The notes beneath the pieces were generated by a model, which was given only the letters and a program-made list of their open reading frames with translations, searched no databases and had not been told where the DNA came from. Of a DNA stretch of 64,000 nt, positions 35,607 to 44,617 are shown in pieces. The stretch spans positions 17,908 to 81,907 of the forward strand of contig JBQHQH010000010.1 of the NCBI GenBank assembly GCA_052067355.1. The letters are read 5' to 3'. The position numbers and the translations under genes were made by a program. The DNA is from CABMKH01 sp040797625 (lineage in GTDB: Bacteria; Bacillota; Clostridia; Tissierellales; Tissierellaceae). Every line of letters begins with the position of its first letter. Within the stretch, counting starts at the first letter, position 1.

Positions 35607-36821
35607 ATGAAAACAATTGCCATTGTAGGAACATTTGACTCTAAAGCGGATGAATTTAATTTTTTAAAAAGTGTAATTGAAAAAAATGGATTAGAAACTT
35701 TAATGATTGATGTTGGGGTATTTGGCTCAAAGATAAAAGCAGATATTACTAATGAAGATGTAGCTACAGCTGCAGGAGAAAGTATACGGAATATTATTGA
35801 TAAGAAAGACAGAGCCTTTGCCACAGCTACTTTAGCAAGAGGAATTAAGACATTACTTCCTAAATTATTTAAAGAAGGAAAATTTCAAGGCATAATATCT
35901 TTAGGTGGGTCAGGTGGAACATCTATTGCCACAGCTGGAATGAGGGAAATACCTGTTGGAGTTCCTAAGGTAATGGTATCTACACTAGCTGGTGGAAGTA
36001 ATATTGAATCATATGTTGGAACTAGTGATATTGTTATGTTTCCATCAATTGTTGACGTGGCAGGTCTTAACTCTATATCTATAGAAATTTTTACAAATGC
36101 TGCTAATGCTATTTGTGGAATGGTTAAACTAATAAAAGATAAAGATGTCAAACATAAACCACATATCGCTGCTACTATGTTTGGAGTAACTACTCCTTGT
36201 ATTAATCATGCAATGAAATATCTAGAAGATAGAGGATACGAAGTTTTGGTTTTCCATGCTACAGGAACAGGTGGAAAGACTATGGAAAGTCTTATTAAAC
36301 AAGGGTTTTTTGATGGTGTCTTAGACATTACAACTACAGAACTTTGTGATGAATTAGTAGGTGGAATTCTTTCGGCAGGTCCAAATAGATTAGAAGCAGC
36401 GGGAGAGTGTAGAGTGCCACAAATTGTATCTGTTGGGGCACTAGATATGGTAAATTATGGTCCAAAAAATACAGTCCCTAAAAAATATATAAATAGAAAT
36501 CTATATGAACATAATCCATCCATAACTCTGATGAGAACTAATTTAGAAGAAAACAAACAACTTGGAAAGATTTTAGCTGAAAAATTAAATAAAGCAAAAG
36601 GTGATACAGTATTGATGCTTCCATTAAAAGGTGTATCAGCTATTGACGATGAAGGACAACCATTTTATGGTCCAGAAGAAAATGATGTTTTATTTTCAAC
36701 TATAAAGGAGAATATTAATAATAATATAGAATTAATTGAAATGGATAATAACATCAATGATAAAGAATTTGCGGAAAAGGCAGCTCAAAAACTAATAGAT
36801 TTGATTGAAAAAAACAAATAA
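35607..36821 (+). CDS. Tm-1-like ATP-binding (UPF0261) protein
   Basis: The start is the ATG of MKTIAIVGTFDSKADEF, 7 nt after GGAGGG; the in-frame ATG 15 nt upstream is part of the ribosome site. The 404-residue protein has the Tm-1/UPF0261 motifs GTFDSKADEF, SLGGSGGTSIAT, VSTLAGGSN, GTSDIVMFPSIVDVAG and FHATGTGGKTMESLI. Plant Tm-1 has this domain joined to a TIM-barrel; here the two are separate adjacent genes. The bacterial reaction is not established. Confidence 0.87.
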   Translation: MKTIAIVGTFDSKADEFNFLKSVIEKNGLETLMIDVGVFGSKIKADITNEDVATAAGESIRNIIDKKDRAFATATLARGIKTLLPKLFKEGKFQGIISLGGSGGTSIATAGMREIPVGVPKVMVSTLAGGSNIESYVGTSDIVMFPSIVDVAGLNSISIEIFTNAANAICGMVKLIKDKDVKHKPHIAATMFGVTTPCINHAMKYLEDRGYEVLVFHATGTGGKTMESLIKQGFFDGVLDITTTELCDELVGGILSAGPNRLEAAGECRVPQIVSVGALDMVNYGPKNTVPKKYINRNLYEHNPSITLMRTNLEENKQLGKILAEKLNKAKGDTVLMLPLKGVSAIDDEGQPFYGPEENDVLFSTIKENINNNIELIEMDNNINDKEFAEKAAQKLIDLIEKNK

Positions 36822-36841
36822 TATTTAGGAGGATATTTTTT

Positions 36842-37672
36842 ATGAATACTAAAACCAGAAAAGAAATAATCGAAAACTTTAAAAAAGAAAGAGAGATAGG
36901 TAATATTCTTCTTGGGGTTGGTGCAGGAACTGGAATAACAGCTAAAAGTAGTGAAGCTGGTGGAGCAGATATGTTAATTATTTACAACTCTGGTCGTTTT
37001 AGAATGGCAGGTAGAGGATCACTTTCAGGACTTCTTCCTTTTGGTGATGCAAATAAGATTGTAGTAGAAATGGGTGGAGAAGTTTTGCCTGTAGTAAAAG
37101 ATATTCCTGTTTTAGCAGGTGTTTGTGGGACTGATCCTTTTAGGATAATGGATGTCTATTTAAAGGAATTGAAAGATATGGGTTTTAGTGGTGTTCAAAA
37201 TTTCCCAACAGTAGGATTAATTGATGGAGTATTTCGCCAAAACTTAGAAGAAACAGGAATGGGATATGATTTAGAAGTTGATATGATTAGAAAAGCACAT
37301 GAATTAGATATGTTAACTTGTCCATATGTTTTTGATGTTGAACAAGCTAAGGCTATGGCTGAGGCTGGAGCAGATATATTAGTTGCACATATGGGACTTA
37401 CTACAAAAGGAACTATCGGTGCTAAAACTGCTATGAATTTAGATGAAAGTATTGAAGTTATAAAAGGAATAATCAAAGCAGGAAAAGAAGTCAATCCTGA
37501 TATCATGGTTATTTGTCATGGTGGACCTATAGCTGAACCTCAGGATGCTGAATATGTTATCAGTAAGGTAAAAGAATTAGACGGATTTTTTGGAGCATCA
37601 AGTATAGAAAGATTTGCGGCAGAAAGAAGCATCAAAGATCAAACAGCTTCATTTAAAAAGATAAAACAATGA
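36842..37672 (+). CDS. TIM-barrel phosphoenolpyruvate hydrolase-family protein
   Basis: A 276-residue TIM-barrel with GVGAGTGITAKSSEAGGAD, YNSGRFRMAGRGSLSGLLP, PVLAGVCGTDPFRIMD, FPTVGLIDGVFRQNLEETGM and VAHMGLTTKGTIGAKTA. It starts 20 nt after the Tm-1-like gene and is surely co-transcribed. This domain pair matches the C-terminal half of plant Tm-1. The catalytic function is uncertain: the family name comes from a reported PEP hydrolase activity of one member. Confidence 0.85.
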   Translation: MNTKTRKEIIENFKKEREIGNILLGVGAGTGITAKSSEAGGADMLIIYNSGRFRMAGRGSLSGLLPFGDANKIVVEMGGEVLPVVKDIPVLAGVCGTDPFRIMDVYLKELKDMGFSGVQNFPTVGLIDGVFRQNLEETGMGYDLEVDMIRKAHELDMLTCPYVFDVEQAKAMAEAGADILVAHMGLTTKGTIGAKTAMNLDESIEVIKGIIKAGKEVNPDIMVICHGGPIAEPQDAEYVISKVKELDGFFGASSIERFAAERSIKDQTASFKKIKQ

Positions 37673-37689
37673 TAAAATAGTTATAATTA

Positions 37690-37719
37690 AAAGGCCTAGC
37701 TTACTAAAGTTAGGCCTTT
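37690..37719. terminator. Bidirectional terminator after the TIM-barrel gene
   Basis: AAAGGCCTA and TAGGCCTTT form the stem. It lies between two convergent genes with A and T stretches on both sides. Confidence 0.7.
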
Positions 37720-37744
37720 CACCATTATATACTTTAATATTTAA

Positions 37745-38695
37745 TTAATTCACCTTTGTTAATTTAATTGTCCAGTCTGCACCTGAACTAACTCCATGTA
37801 CTTCTGCGAAATTGCCCATATTTATTGCAGTGGAAATGTTTAATAGACTATTGTAATAAATCATTGGTTTACCCTCTTCTACTTCACCAAAACTTTCTAC
37901 AAATGGCATAGTTCCTTCATAAACCTTATCTTTTCCATTAAATATTTCTACTTTAAATGTATTGCCATACTTAGCTCCTAATTTTTCAAACATTTCATCT
38001 GGAATATTTGACCAGATGTTTCCGTACTGAATATCTAAAACTGGAATATTTCCAATAACTGAATTGCCTTCTGTCTTTGCTTTTTGATAAGGTATCTCAA
38101 TAATTTGACCATCTAATTTTGGACCAACTTCTTCAAATTTTATTTGGCCTGAGGCAAGTCGTGCCCCTACATATGAAAATATATCTCTACCGTGGAAAGT
38201 ATAAGATTTGTCAGAGCCTTTTAATCTATTTTTAGTTTCATCTATTTTTCTAACTTCTTCTATTCCCATATCCTCTGCTGCTAAAGCGAATAATCCATTA
38301 TCTGGACCTACAAAGTAATGTCCTGTTTTAGTTTTTAAAACAATAGAAGCTCTTTCAGTTCCAACTCCTGGATCTACAACTCCTACAAACACTGTTCCCT
38401 CTGGCCAATATGGACAAGTTTGTTTGAATCTATAAGCTCCTTCCCAAATATCAAAACTAGGAATCTCATGAGTTACATCAAATATTTTAAGATCAGAGCT
38501 AACACCAAAGGCAACACCTTTCATTGCTGATACTGCTCCATCTTTTAAGCCAAAGTCCGTTAAAAATACTAAAGCATTATCCTTAGATTGTACTGCCTCA
38601 ACGGGACTACTAAATGAAAATACTGCCAAGGTTAAAACCAATGCTAATGCAATACTCATAAATCGTTTTAAATTGTGTGTTCTTGATTTAAACAT
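37745..38695 (-). CDS. Secreted SAM hydrolase/hydroxide adenosyltransferase (DUF62) family protein
   Basis: A 316-residue protein whose first about 35 residues form a classical signal peptide (basic start, FMSIALALVLTLAVFSF core, cleavage near VEAVQ, no lipobox Cys). The mature part is the SAM-hydroxide adenosyltransferase/halogenase family: FLTDFGLKDGAVSAMKG, GVVDPGVGTERASIV, YFVGPDNGLFALA and FHGRDIFSYVGARLA. These enzymes bind S-adenosyl-methionine and split it with water to adenosine and methionine. An exported form is notable because SAM is normally cytoplasmic. It is monocistronic and faces the TIM-barrel gene. Confidence 0.86.
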   Translation of the reverse strand: MFKSRTHNLKRFMSIALALVLTLAVFSFSSPVEAVQSKDNALVFLTDFGLKDGAVSAMKGVAFGVSSDLKIFDVTHEIPSFDIWEGAYRFKQTCPYWPEGTVFVGVVDPGVGTERASIVLKTKTGHYFVGPDNGLFALAAEDMGIEEVRKIDETKNRLKGSDKSYTFHGRDIFSYVGARLASGQIKFEEVGPKLDGQIIEIPYQKAKTEGNSVIGNIPVLDIQYGNIWSNIPDEMFEKLGAKYGNTFKVEIFNGKDKVYEGTMPFVESFGEVEEGKPMIYYNSLLNISTAINMGNFAEVHGVSSGADWTIKLTKVN

Positions 38696-38894
38696 TAAAA
38701 AAACCTCCTTAAAAATTTAATTACCCTAATAAATCTATTATATCATAAGCTTATCAGGAGATTTAGAAGACTTCTAATATTTTACAAAATTTTTCCAAAA
38801 ATTGTATATTTCCATATAATATTGAGCAAATATTAGAAATTTTAGCTATACTATAAATAGTAACTATAAAGAGTTGTAATAAAGGGGGTATACG

Positions 38895-39838
38895 ATGGTG
38901 GAACTAAGTCATCTAAATTATATTATTGAAGTTGCAAAGGCTGGTTCAATAACTAGAGCTGCACAAAGATTATTTATATCTCAACCATATTTAAGTAGGA
39001 TAATAAGGGAAGCTGAAGAGGAGTTTAATATAGTTATATTTATAAGAACTAGTCAGGGGGTAATTCTAACTTCACAGGGAAAGGAATTTATTAGCTATGC
39101 TAAATCTATGATGAAAGAATATAGAAATATTTTATACTTATCCAACAAACAGAAATATGTAAGAAATAAGTTTTCATTGACTACTGTAAGATCGGCTCTC
39201 GTAATGGAATCCTTTATAAAATTGGTAAGGGAATATAGAATAGGAGATGGTTTTCAATTGACTATAAAAGAGACGGAGAGTGAGACTCCTATTCAAGATG
39301 TATATTATTTGAATGCAGATCTAGGTGTGATATATACTTGGTCTAATGAAAAAACCATGCTATTAAAGGAGCTAGATAGGAAGAATATTGAATATAAGCA
39401 AATTTGTAAATTTAAACCATGTCTTATCTTGGGAGCAGATCATCCGTTACTAAATGAAGGGTCTCAAATTAATGAGGATACATTATATGATTATGGGCTA
39501 GTAAGATATGGCAGAGATTATCTACCATATGATGGGGAAAGGGTAGCTTTAGATTATTACCAATCTTTTTTAAAGTTGGATAAGATAAAAAAACAATCAA
39601 TGTATGTGATAGAGCATCATTACATAATATTTTAACTCAAACTGATTTTTTCACCTTAGGAACTCAGGCTGCTATAGACCAAGCAGGATTATTTAATATC
39701 GTATCTATACCACTAAAGAATATTGATGAAGAAAGCAATTTTGAAATGGGGGTTGTCTATCAAAAAGAAATTGCTTTAAATTCAATTACAAAAAGATTTA
39801 TAGAAATTCTTATTGAAAACTATGGGAAGGAAATTTAA
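38895..39838 (+). pseudogene. LysR-family regulator broken by a frameshift in an A7 run
   Basis: The first frame gives 246 residues: a LysR helix-turn-helix (SITRAAQRLFISQPYLSRIIREAE) and about two thirds of the ligand domain, ending at 39635. The coding potential continues in the next frame to a stop at 39836-39838: downstream of 39605 one reads DRASLHNILTQTDFFTLGTQ, then AAIDQAGLFNIVSIPL, which is LysR C-terminal style. Adding one A to the A7 run at about 39588-39594 joins the two frames without a stop, giving about 314 residues. It may be a real inactivation, a phase-variable switch or a sequencing error. It is convergent with the AbgB/DUF5058 operon, which it may once have regulated. Confidence 0.8.
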
Positions 39839-39853
39839 TACTTATAATTATAA

Positions 39854-39885
39854 AATCCTCATAGTGAAGGTGGACTATGAGGATT
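39854..39885. terminator. Bidirectional terminator between the LysR gene and the DUF5058 operon
   Basis: AATCCTCATAGT, an 8-nt loop and ACTATGAGGATT form a 12-bp perfect stem, followed by GTGTTTT on the plus strand and A/T-rich sequence on the other side. Confidence 0.8.
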
Positions 39886-39890
39886 GTGTT

Positions 39891-40622
39891 TTAGAAATTT
39901 GATTTGGACTTTGAAATATCCTTAGGAGACATTGTAATAATATTTTTATTATATAATATTCGTGCTGTTAAGATAGTAAATGGAATTACAACTAACATTG
40001 CAATACCTTCAAATCCTGAAAGTGGTTTAATATATTTATCAACGAGAAAAATACATATTACTGGTATTAATATAGGTAATAATTTTCCTTTAACATTATA
40101 ATCACCGGCACTTTTATCTAATAACATCGGGAAGAACATACCGCCAAATAATGCTGGAAGCATATAACTGGTAGCAGTCTTTAAATAGGGATTCGAAAAG
40201 ATGGGACTCAATGGAACAAGCAGAAAAACCCCCAATGCTATAATAAGCATAGTAGTAATAGATGATGCAGCAATTGCCAAGGTGGATATAACATCACCCT
40301 CCTCTGTACCCTGAGTTGTTCCACTTATTCGCATAGCATTAATGGCACAGGGAATTTTTAAATTTAGTACATTTCCTGTGATATATGTAATATAGCTTGC
40401 TGATCCAAGAATTGGCATATAGCTAATTACCTCTGAAACGGCAATTGGAACAAATAAAACTAATAATCCTGAACTAACCTTAAGGATATCTCCAAGTCTA
40501 GGCCAAATACCATATACTGTGGATATTATTGCTGGAATCCCAAGCATAAATGACATAGCACCTATAGCTCCAAGCCTTCCAATACGATGTATTGAATTAA
40601 TGTAATCATCAGATTTTTTCAT
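39891..40622 (-). CDS. Integral membrane protein, probable transporter partner of DUF5058
   Basis: A 243-residue membrane protein with about seven hydrophobic segments. A conserved-looking polar stretch AINAMRISGTTQGTEEGDVISTLAIAASSITTM sits in the middle. I do not recognise the family with certainty. It is the third gene of an operon with the DUF5058 protein (15 nt upstream) and an AbgB-like amidohydrolase, so the two membrane proteins probably form one two-part transporter for that hydrolase's substrate. Confidence 0.6.
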   Translation of the reverse strand: MKKSDDYINSIHRIGRLGAIGAMSFMLGIPAIISTVYGIWPRLGDILKVSSGLLVLFVPIAVSEVISYMPILGSASYITYITGNVLNLKIPCAINAMRISGTTQGTEEGDVISTLAIAASSITTMLIIALGVFLLVPLSPIFSNPYLKTATSYMLPALFGGMFFPMLLDKSAGDYNVKGKLLPILIPVICIFLVDKYIKPLSGFEGIAMLVVIPFTILTARILYNKNIITMSPKDISKSKSNF

Positions 40623-40637
40623 TTCTATTTCCTCCTT

Positions 40638-41357
40638 TTAACCTAATAAACTATCCCAGAATACAGATGATATCATACCTAGAATTAGGGTATTCGCTAG
40701 CACAAACTCACTAAGCCATTTAATATTATATTTTTTAATAATTAACATATGGAAAAAGGTTATAAATGTACTTGTCAATAGAGTTGCAAAATGAACTGGG
40801 CTTTTAGTGAGTTGAAGAGGTAAAAATACTGTCGCCATAGATAAGGTAAAATAACTCATAGCTAAGGTGCCCCATTCAGCATTTTTTTGTTGATATTTTA
40901 TCATACTACCTTGTACCTTTTTACCAAATATAGTGTTAAATACATTTCCACCAATTATGCTAATACTCATTACAAACATGATTGTACCAATTACTGATAT
41001 ATCTCCTGAAGATATAAATTCTCCAAGGGAGCTATATCCAGCACCTGTAACACTCATTTCAGCTGCCATCAATTCATATCCTAAAGAACCAACAACAGAG
41101 AGTCTAAACCAAGACCATGGAATTCCCAAAACACTTGATAGTGAAAATAGAGCAATTACAATAGATAGTGACGGGACAATTGAATATATTATTGACGATT
41201 TTACAACTTTTTTTAGAGAATCTCTAGAATAACCTAATACCAAAGCTTGATTCCAGGACTTCTTTAGGAAAATAAAACATAAACCCAAAATAAAGAGTAA
41301 TCCACATATTACTGATAGATATATGACATTTCCATTTAAAATTTCAGATACAGACAT
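40638..41357 (-). CDS. DUF5058-type membrane protein
   Basis: A 239-residue membrane protein with about six to seven helices. The beginning (NGNVIYLSVICGLLFILGLC) and the LKKVVKSSIIYSIVPSLSIVIALFSLSSVLGIPWSWFRLSVVGSLGYELMAAEMS region resemble DUF5058 family proteins. It lies between the AbgB-like gene and the second membrane protein and is co-transcribed with both. A transport role is inferred from that context only. Confidence 0.6.
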   Translation of the reverse strand: MSVSEILNGNVIYLSVICGLLFILGLCFIFLKKSWNQALVLGYSRDSLKKVVKSSIIYSIVPSLSIVIALFSLSSVLGIPWSWFRLSVVGSLGYELMAAEMSVTGAGYSSLGEFISSGDISVIGTIMFVMSISIIGGNVFNTIFGKKVQGSMIKYQQKNAEWGTLAMSYFTLSMATVFLPLQLTKSPVHFATLLTSTFITFFHMLIIKKYNIKWLSEFVLANTLILGMISSVFWDSLLG

Positions 41358-41387
41358 ATAAAAGTTCCTCCTTTTATGAATTTTATA

Positions 41388-42806
41388 TTATATCTTTGGT
41401 TTTAAATCTTTTGGTATCGGACAGGTATATTCACCTCCAGTTTCAATATTTAGTTCTTCTCTAGCCTTTTTAGCCAATTCAGGATTTTTCATGATTTTTA
41501 AACTCGCTAATGCCATAGCTCCAGCCGCCGCCTTGACTCCTTTTAAAGCCATAGAAGTATTTCCTTGAGCAGTCATTTGCCAAGTGTGTGGTGAAGTTCC
41601 TAGTGCACATGTGGCCATAGTTAGCTGTGCTGTAGGAACAACATAGCTTAGATCTCCAACATCTGTAGAACCTGGCATAGCAACTGGTAATATCTTTAAA
41701 GCTTCTATCGCTGTGTGAAGAGGTTTTTCTAAAATATTTTTTGCTTTTTCTTTGCCAAAGTTGGCTATGAGATATTTATTTACATCATCCTGCTCAGTTT
41801 TAGATAATGTCATAAAGAATTCTCTAGCTAATTTAAAGTCAGTTTCATCGAATTCTGGGGAGCCAAATTCCACCATAGATTCATGAAGAACTTCAGTTAA
41901 GGTTTTATTTGGAATATAATCACTTAGACCAGTATAAAGCTCATAGCTAGATTCTGTACCACATATCAATGCAGCTCCTTTTGCGATATCCTTTATTCTG
42001 TCATAAATTTCTAATACCTGTTTTACCTTTGGTGCACGAATATAGTAGTGAACACTTGCAGTTCCTTGCACAACATTTGGAGCAGTACCGCCTGTATCTA
42101 AGTAGGCATAATGGACTCTTGCTTCAGGGATTATATGTTCACGCAGGTAATTGACTCCGATACTCATGATTTCAGCAGAGTCTAAAGCACTTCTACCAAG
42201 ATGAGGTGTTGCTGCTGCATGAGCAGTTTTCCCTTTGAAATGGAAAACTACGCTAACATTTGCAAGGCTACTTAGGCCCCAAGCAGCATTTTTATCAGAA
42301 GGATGCCAAGTAAATGCTGCATCTAAGTCATCAAAATAACCATCTCTGGCCATAAAGGTTTTTCCATTATCTTTTTCTTCACTTGGACAACCAAAGAGCT
42401 TAATAGTTCCCTTAAGATTGTTATTTATCATATATTCCTTCACAGCTAATACAGCACCAAAAGACGCAGCGCCTAGAGAATTATGTCCACAACCATGACC
42501 ATTATTACCTTCTACTATTGGAATATGTGATGGAGTACCAGATTTTTGACTAAGGTTTGGAAGTGCGTCATATTCTGCCATAATTCCAATGATAGGTTTT
42601 CCACTTCCAAAAGAAGCTTCAAAAGCTGTAGGCATACCAGCTAAATTTTTAGTTACCTTAAATCCTTCTTCCTCCAATAGCCTAGAATATAGATCTATAG
42701 ATTTATATTCTTGAAGTCCTAATTCAGCATAATCCCAAATATCTCTATTAATCTTTTCAATAAGGTGAGATTTAGCTTCAATATTATTATAAATTGCATG
42801 TTTCAT
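41388..42806 (-). CDS. M20 amidohydrolase, AbgB-like
   Basis: A 472-residue protein close to the length of AbgB (p-aminobenzoyl-glutamate hydrolase subunit B). AbgB-type motifs are WDYAELGLQEYKS, AGMPTAFEASFGSGKPIIGI, MAEYDALPNLSQKSGTP, NGHGCGHNSLGA and FTWHPSDKNA, with a late TDVGDLSYVVPT block. It is the first gene of an operon with two transporter-like membrane proteins. Its natural partner could be the AbgA-like protein at 9426, although the two are not adjacent and AbgB-like proteins also act alone on other amide substrates. Confidence 0.83.
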   Translation of the reverse strand: MKHAIYNNIEAKSHLIEKINRDIWDYAELGLQEYKSIDLYSRLLEEEGFKVTKNLAGMPTAFEASFGSGKPIIGIMAEYDALPNLSQKSGTPSHIPIVEGNNGHGCGHNSLGAASFGAVLAVKEYMINNNLKGTIKLFGCPSEEKDNGKTFMARDGYFDDLDAAFTWHPSDKNAAWGLSSLANVSVVFHFKGKTAHAAATPHLGRSALDSAEIMSIGVNYLREHIIPEARVHYAYLDTGGTAPNVVQGTASVHYYIRAPKVKQVLEIYDRIKDIAKGAALICGTESSYELYTGLSDYIPNKTLTEVLHESMVEFGSPEFDETDFKLAREFFMTLSKTEQDDVNKYLIANFGKEKAKNILEKPLHTAIEALKILPVAMPGSTDVGDLSYVVPTAQLTMATCALGTSPHTWQMTAQGNTSMALKGVKAAAGAMALASLKIMKNPELAKKAREELNIETGGEYTCPIPKDLKPKI

Positions 42807-43161
42807 ATTCTTAAAAGCCTCCTTTTACAATGTTCTAAATAGTCTAAATAATACTTGGTATTAATATATCACTTCATCGCAATACAGGGTAATACCTATT
42901 AATTATGCAGTAATAGCTAATTGTAATGGGAATAGGATAAGTACCTGAATATTGTGGATAGGTTTTCTGAAAAATGACTGGATCTTATTAACATTGTGGA
43001 TAATTAAAATCAGTAGTAATATAGTAAAAAGAATAATTATAATTATATTTTATAATTTTTACGATAAACTAAAACTTTTCACCTTACATATCCGTCTATA
43101 TGGTGTAAGAGCATTAAGGAAATGAAGATGAAGATGTACATCTAAAAAAGAAGGGAAATTC
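42807..43161. other. 355-nt intergenic region with divergent promoters
   Basis: It holds the upstream region of the AbgB operon on the minus strand and, at 43071-43098, a sigma-V-like promoter for the plus strand. Short dyads such as GGTATTA/TAATACC near 42860-42895 may be regulator sites. No ORF was seen. Confidence 0.5.
43071..43098 (+). promoter_or_regulatory. ECF-type (sigV-like) promoter of sigV-rsiV
   Basis: AAAACTTTT and CGTCTA are separated so that AAAC and CGTC lie 17 nt apart, close to the -35 TGAAAC/-10 CGTC pattern of ECF sigma factors. It suggests positive autoregulation. Confidence 0.6.
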
Positions 43162-43665
43162 GTGCGAAGAAATAGAGACTTAGAGAAAAAAATAGAGGAT
43201 TATGTTATTGAATATAAAGAGGTATTTTATAGACTAGCTTATAGCTATGTAAAAAATGCTGATGATGCGTTGGATATTGTCCAAGAGTCCATATATAAAG
43301 GAATATCATCCATGAGTAGTATTAAAGATCCTAGTAGTATAAAGACGTGGTTTTATAGGATTATTGTAAATACTTCTCTAGATTTTATTAGGAAGAGAAA
43401 AAGAGAAATAGCAGTAGATGAAGAATTCTTGCTTAATAATTCACTTGGTGAAGTGGATAATTATCCAGATATAGATTTAGAGAAAGCTTTAGGAGAATTA
43501 CCTGAGATTTATCACAGTATAATAGTTTTAAGATATTTTGAAGATTTAAAGATAAAGGAGATAGCTGAGATTTTAGATATGAATGTGAATACTGTAAAAA
43601 CTCGTTTATATAAAGGACTAGAAGAATTAAAGCTAAAGATGGATGTAGAAGACGAGGAGGCCTAA
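43162..43665 (+). CDS. sigV: ECF RNA polymerase sigma factor, SigV type
   Basis: A 167-residue ECF sigma factor starting with GTG behind AGAAGGGA. Region 2 is visible in FYRLAYSYVKNADDALDIVQESIYKG (DAxDxxQE-type motif) with KTWFYRIIVNTSLDFIRKRKRE. Region 4 is LPEIYHSIIVLRYFEDLKIKEIAEIL followed by the NVNTVKTRLYKGLEELK helix-turn-helix. It is directly followed by an RsiV-like anti-sigma gene, which in Bacillus subtilis releases SigV when lysozyme is bound. The gene symbol is by analogy. Confidence 0.88.
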   Translation: MRRNRDLEKKIEDYVIEYKEVFYRLAYSYVKNADDALDIVQESIYKGISSMSSIKDPSSIKTWFYRIIVNTSLDFIRKRKREIAVDEEFLLNNSLGEVDNYPDIDLEKALGELPEIYHSIIVLRYFEDLKIKEIAEILDMNVNTVKTRLYKGLEELKLKMDVEDEEA

Positions 43666-43666
43666 A

Positions 43667-44566
43667 ATGAATAATAAAGATTTAGAACAACTAAAAAAGG
43701 AGTATATGGAAACTCCAATTCCAGATGAATTAGACTTTACAGTAAAAAGAGCATTAAAACAAGGGAGGATAAATATGAGAAAGAAAAATAATATGAAAAA
43801 AATAGGTGTAGCAGCAGCTTCTGTAGTGGTATCAGTAGGTATATTGACAGCAGGTGTAAATACAAATCCAGCACTTGCAGAAAATCTTTCAAAGGTGCCA
43901 GTTGTAAAGGATATAGTAAAGGTCTTGACATTTAAACATTATGAAGTAGACGAAGACACATATCATGCAGATATAAAGGTTCCACAAATTCAAGGATTGG
44001 GGAATAAAGAATTAGAAAATAGTCTAAATGAAAAATATTTAAGTGAGAATAAAGAGCTATATGATAAATTTATGAAAGAATATAATGAGTTAAAAGAAGC
44101 TGATGGTGGACATCTAGGAGTAGATAGTGGATATGTTATAAAGACAGATACAGATGATATCCTATCTATAGGACACTATGTAGTAAATACTGTAGGATCA
44201 TCTTCAACAACATTTAAGTATGATACAATAGATAAAAAGGGAGAAGTATTGATAACTCTACCATCTCTATTTAAAGATGATAGCTATGTGAAAGTCATCA
44301 GTGAAAATATCAAGAAACAGATGTTAGAAAATCATAAAGCAGATGAAAACAATATCTATTGGGTAGAAGGAATACAAGAAGAGGGAATGGCAGGGTTATT
44401 TGAAAATATATCTGATACACAAAATTTCTATATCAGTGAAGAAGGTAAGTTAGTTATTTCCTTTGATAAATATGAAGTTGCTCCTGGATATATGGGAGTA
44501 TTAGAATTTACCATACCAACAGAGACTATATCAGATATTTTAATTGGAAATGAATATATAAAATAA
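43667..44566 (+). CDS. rsiV: RsiV-like membrane anti-sigma factor (DUF3298)
   Basis: A 299-residue protein that starts 2 nt after the sigV stop (coupled translation). It has a short cytoplasmic part, one membrane helix around residues 46-66 (IGVAAASVVVSVGILTAGV) and an extracellular DUF3298-type domain (about 100-299; VSTGVINTVGSSS-like part reads HYVVNTVGSSSTTFKYDTID, and FDKYEVAPGYMGVLEFTIP near the end). In Bacillus subtilis RsiV binds lysozyme and is then cleaved, freeing SigV to turn on envelope-modification genes. Those targets are not visible here. Confidence 0.85.
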   Translation: MNNKDLEQLKKEYMETPIPDELDFTVKRALKQGRINMRKKNNMKKIGVAAASVVVSVGILTAGVNTNPALAENLSKVPVVKDIVKVLTFKHYEVDEDTYHADIKVPQIQGLGNKELENSLNEKYLSENKELYDKFMKEYNELKEADGGHLGVDSGYVIKTDTDDILSIGHYVVNTVGSSSTTFKYDTIDKKGEVLITLPSLFKDDSYVKVISENIKKQMLENHKADENNIYWVEGIQEEGMAGLFENISDTQNFYISEEGKLVISFDKYEVAPGYMGVLEFTIPTETISDILIGNEYIK

Positions 44567-44585
44567 TTTAATAGATTATCTCTTT

Positions 44586-44617
44586 AAAGCTGGGAATATA
44601 CTTGTTTTCCCAGCTTT
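44586..44617 (+). terminator. Terminator after rsiV
   Basis: AAAGCTGGGAA and TTCCCAGCTTT form an 11-bp stem, followed by AATATTTGT. Confidence 0.75.
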
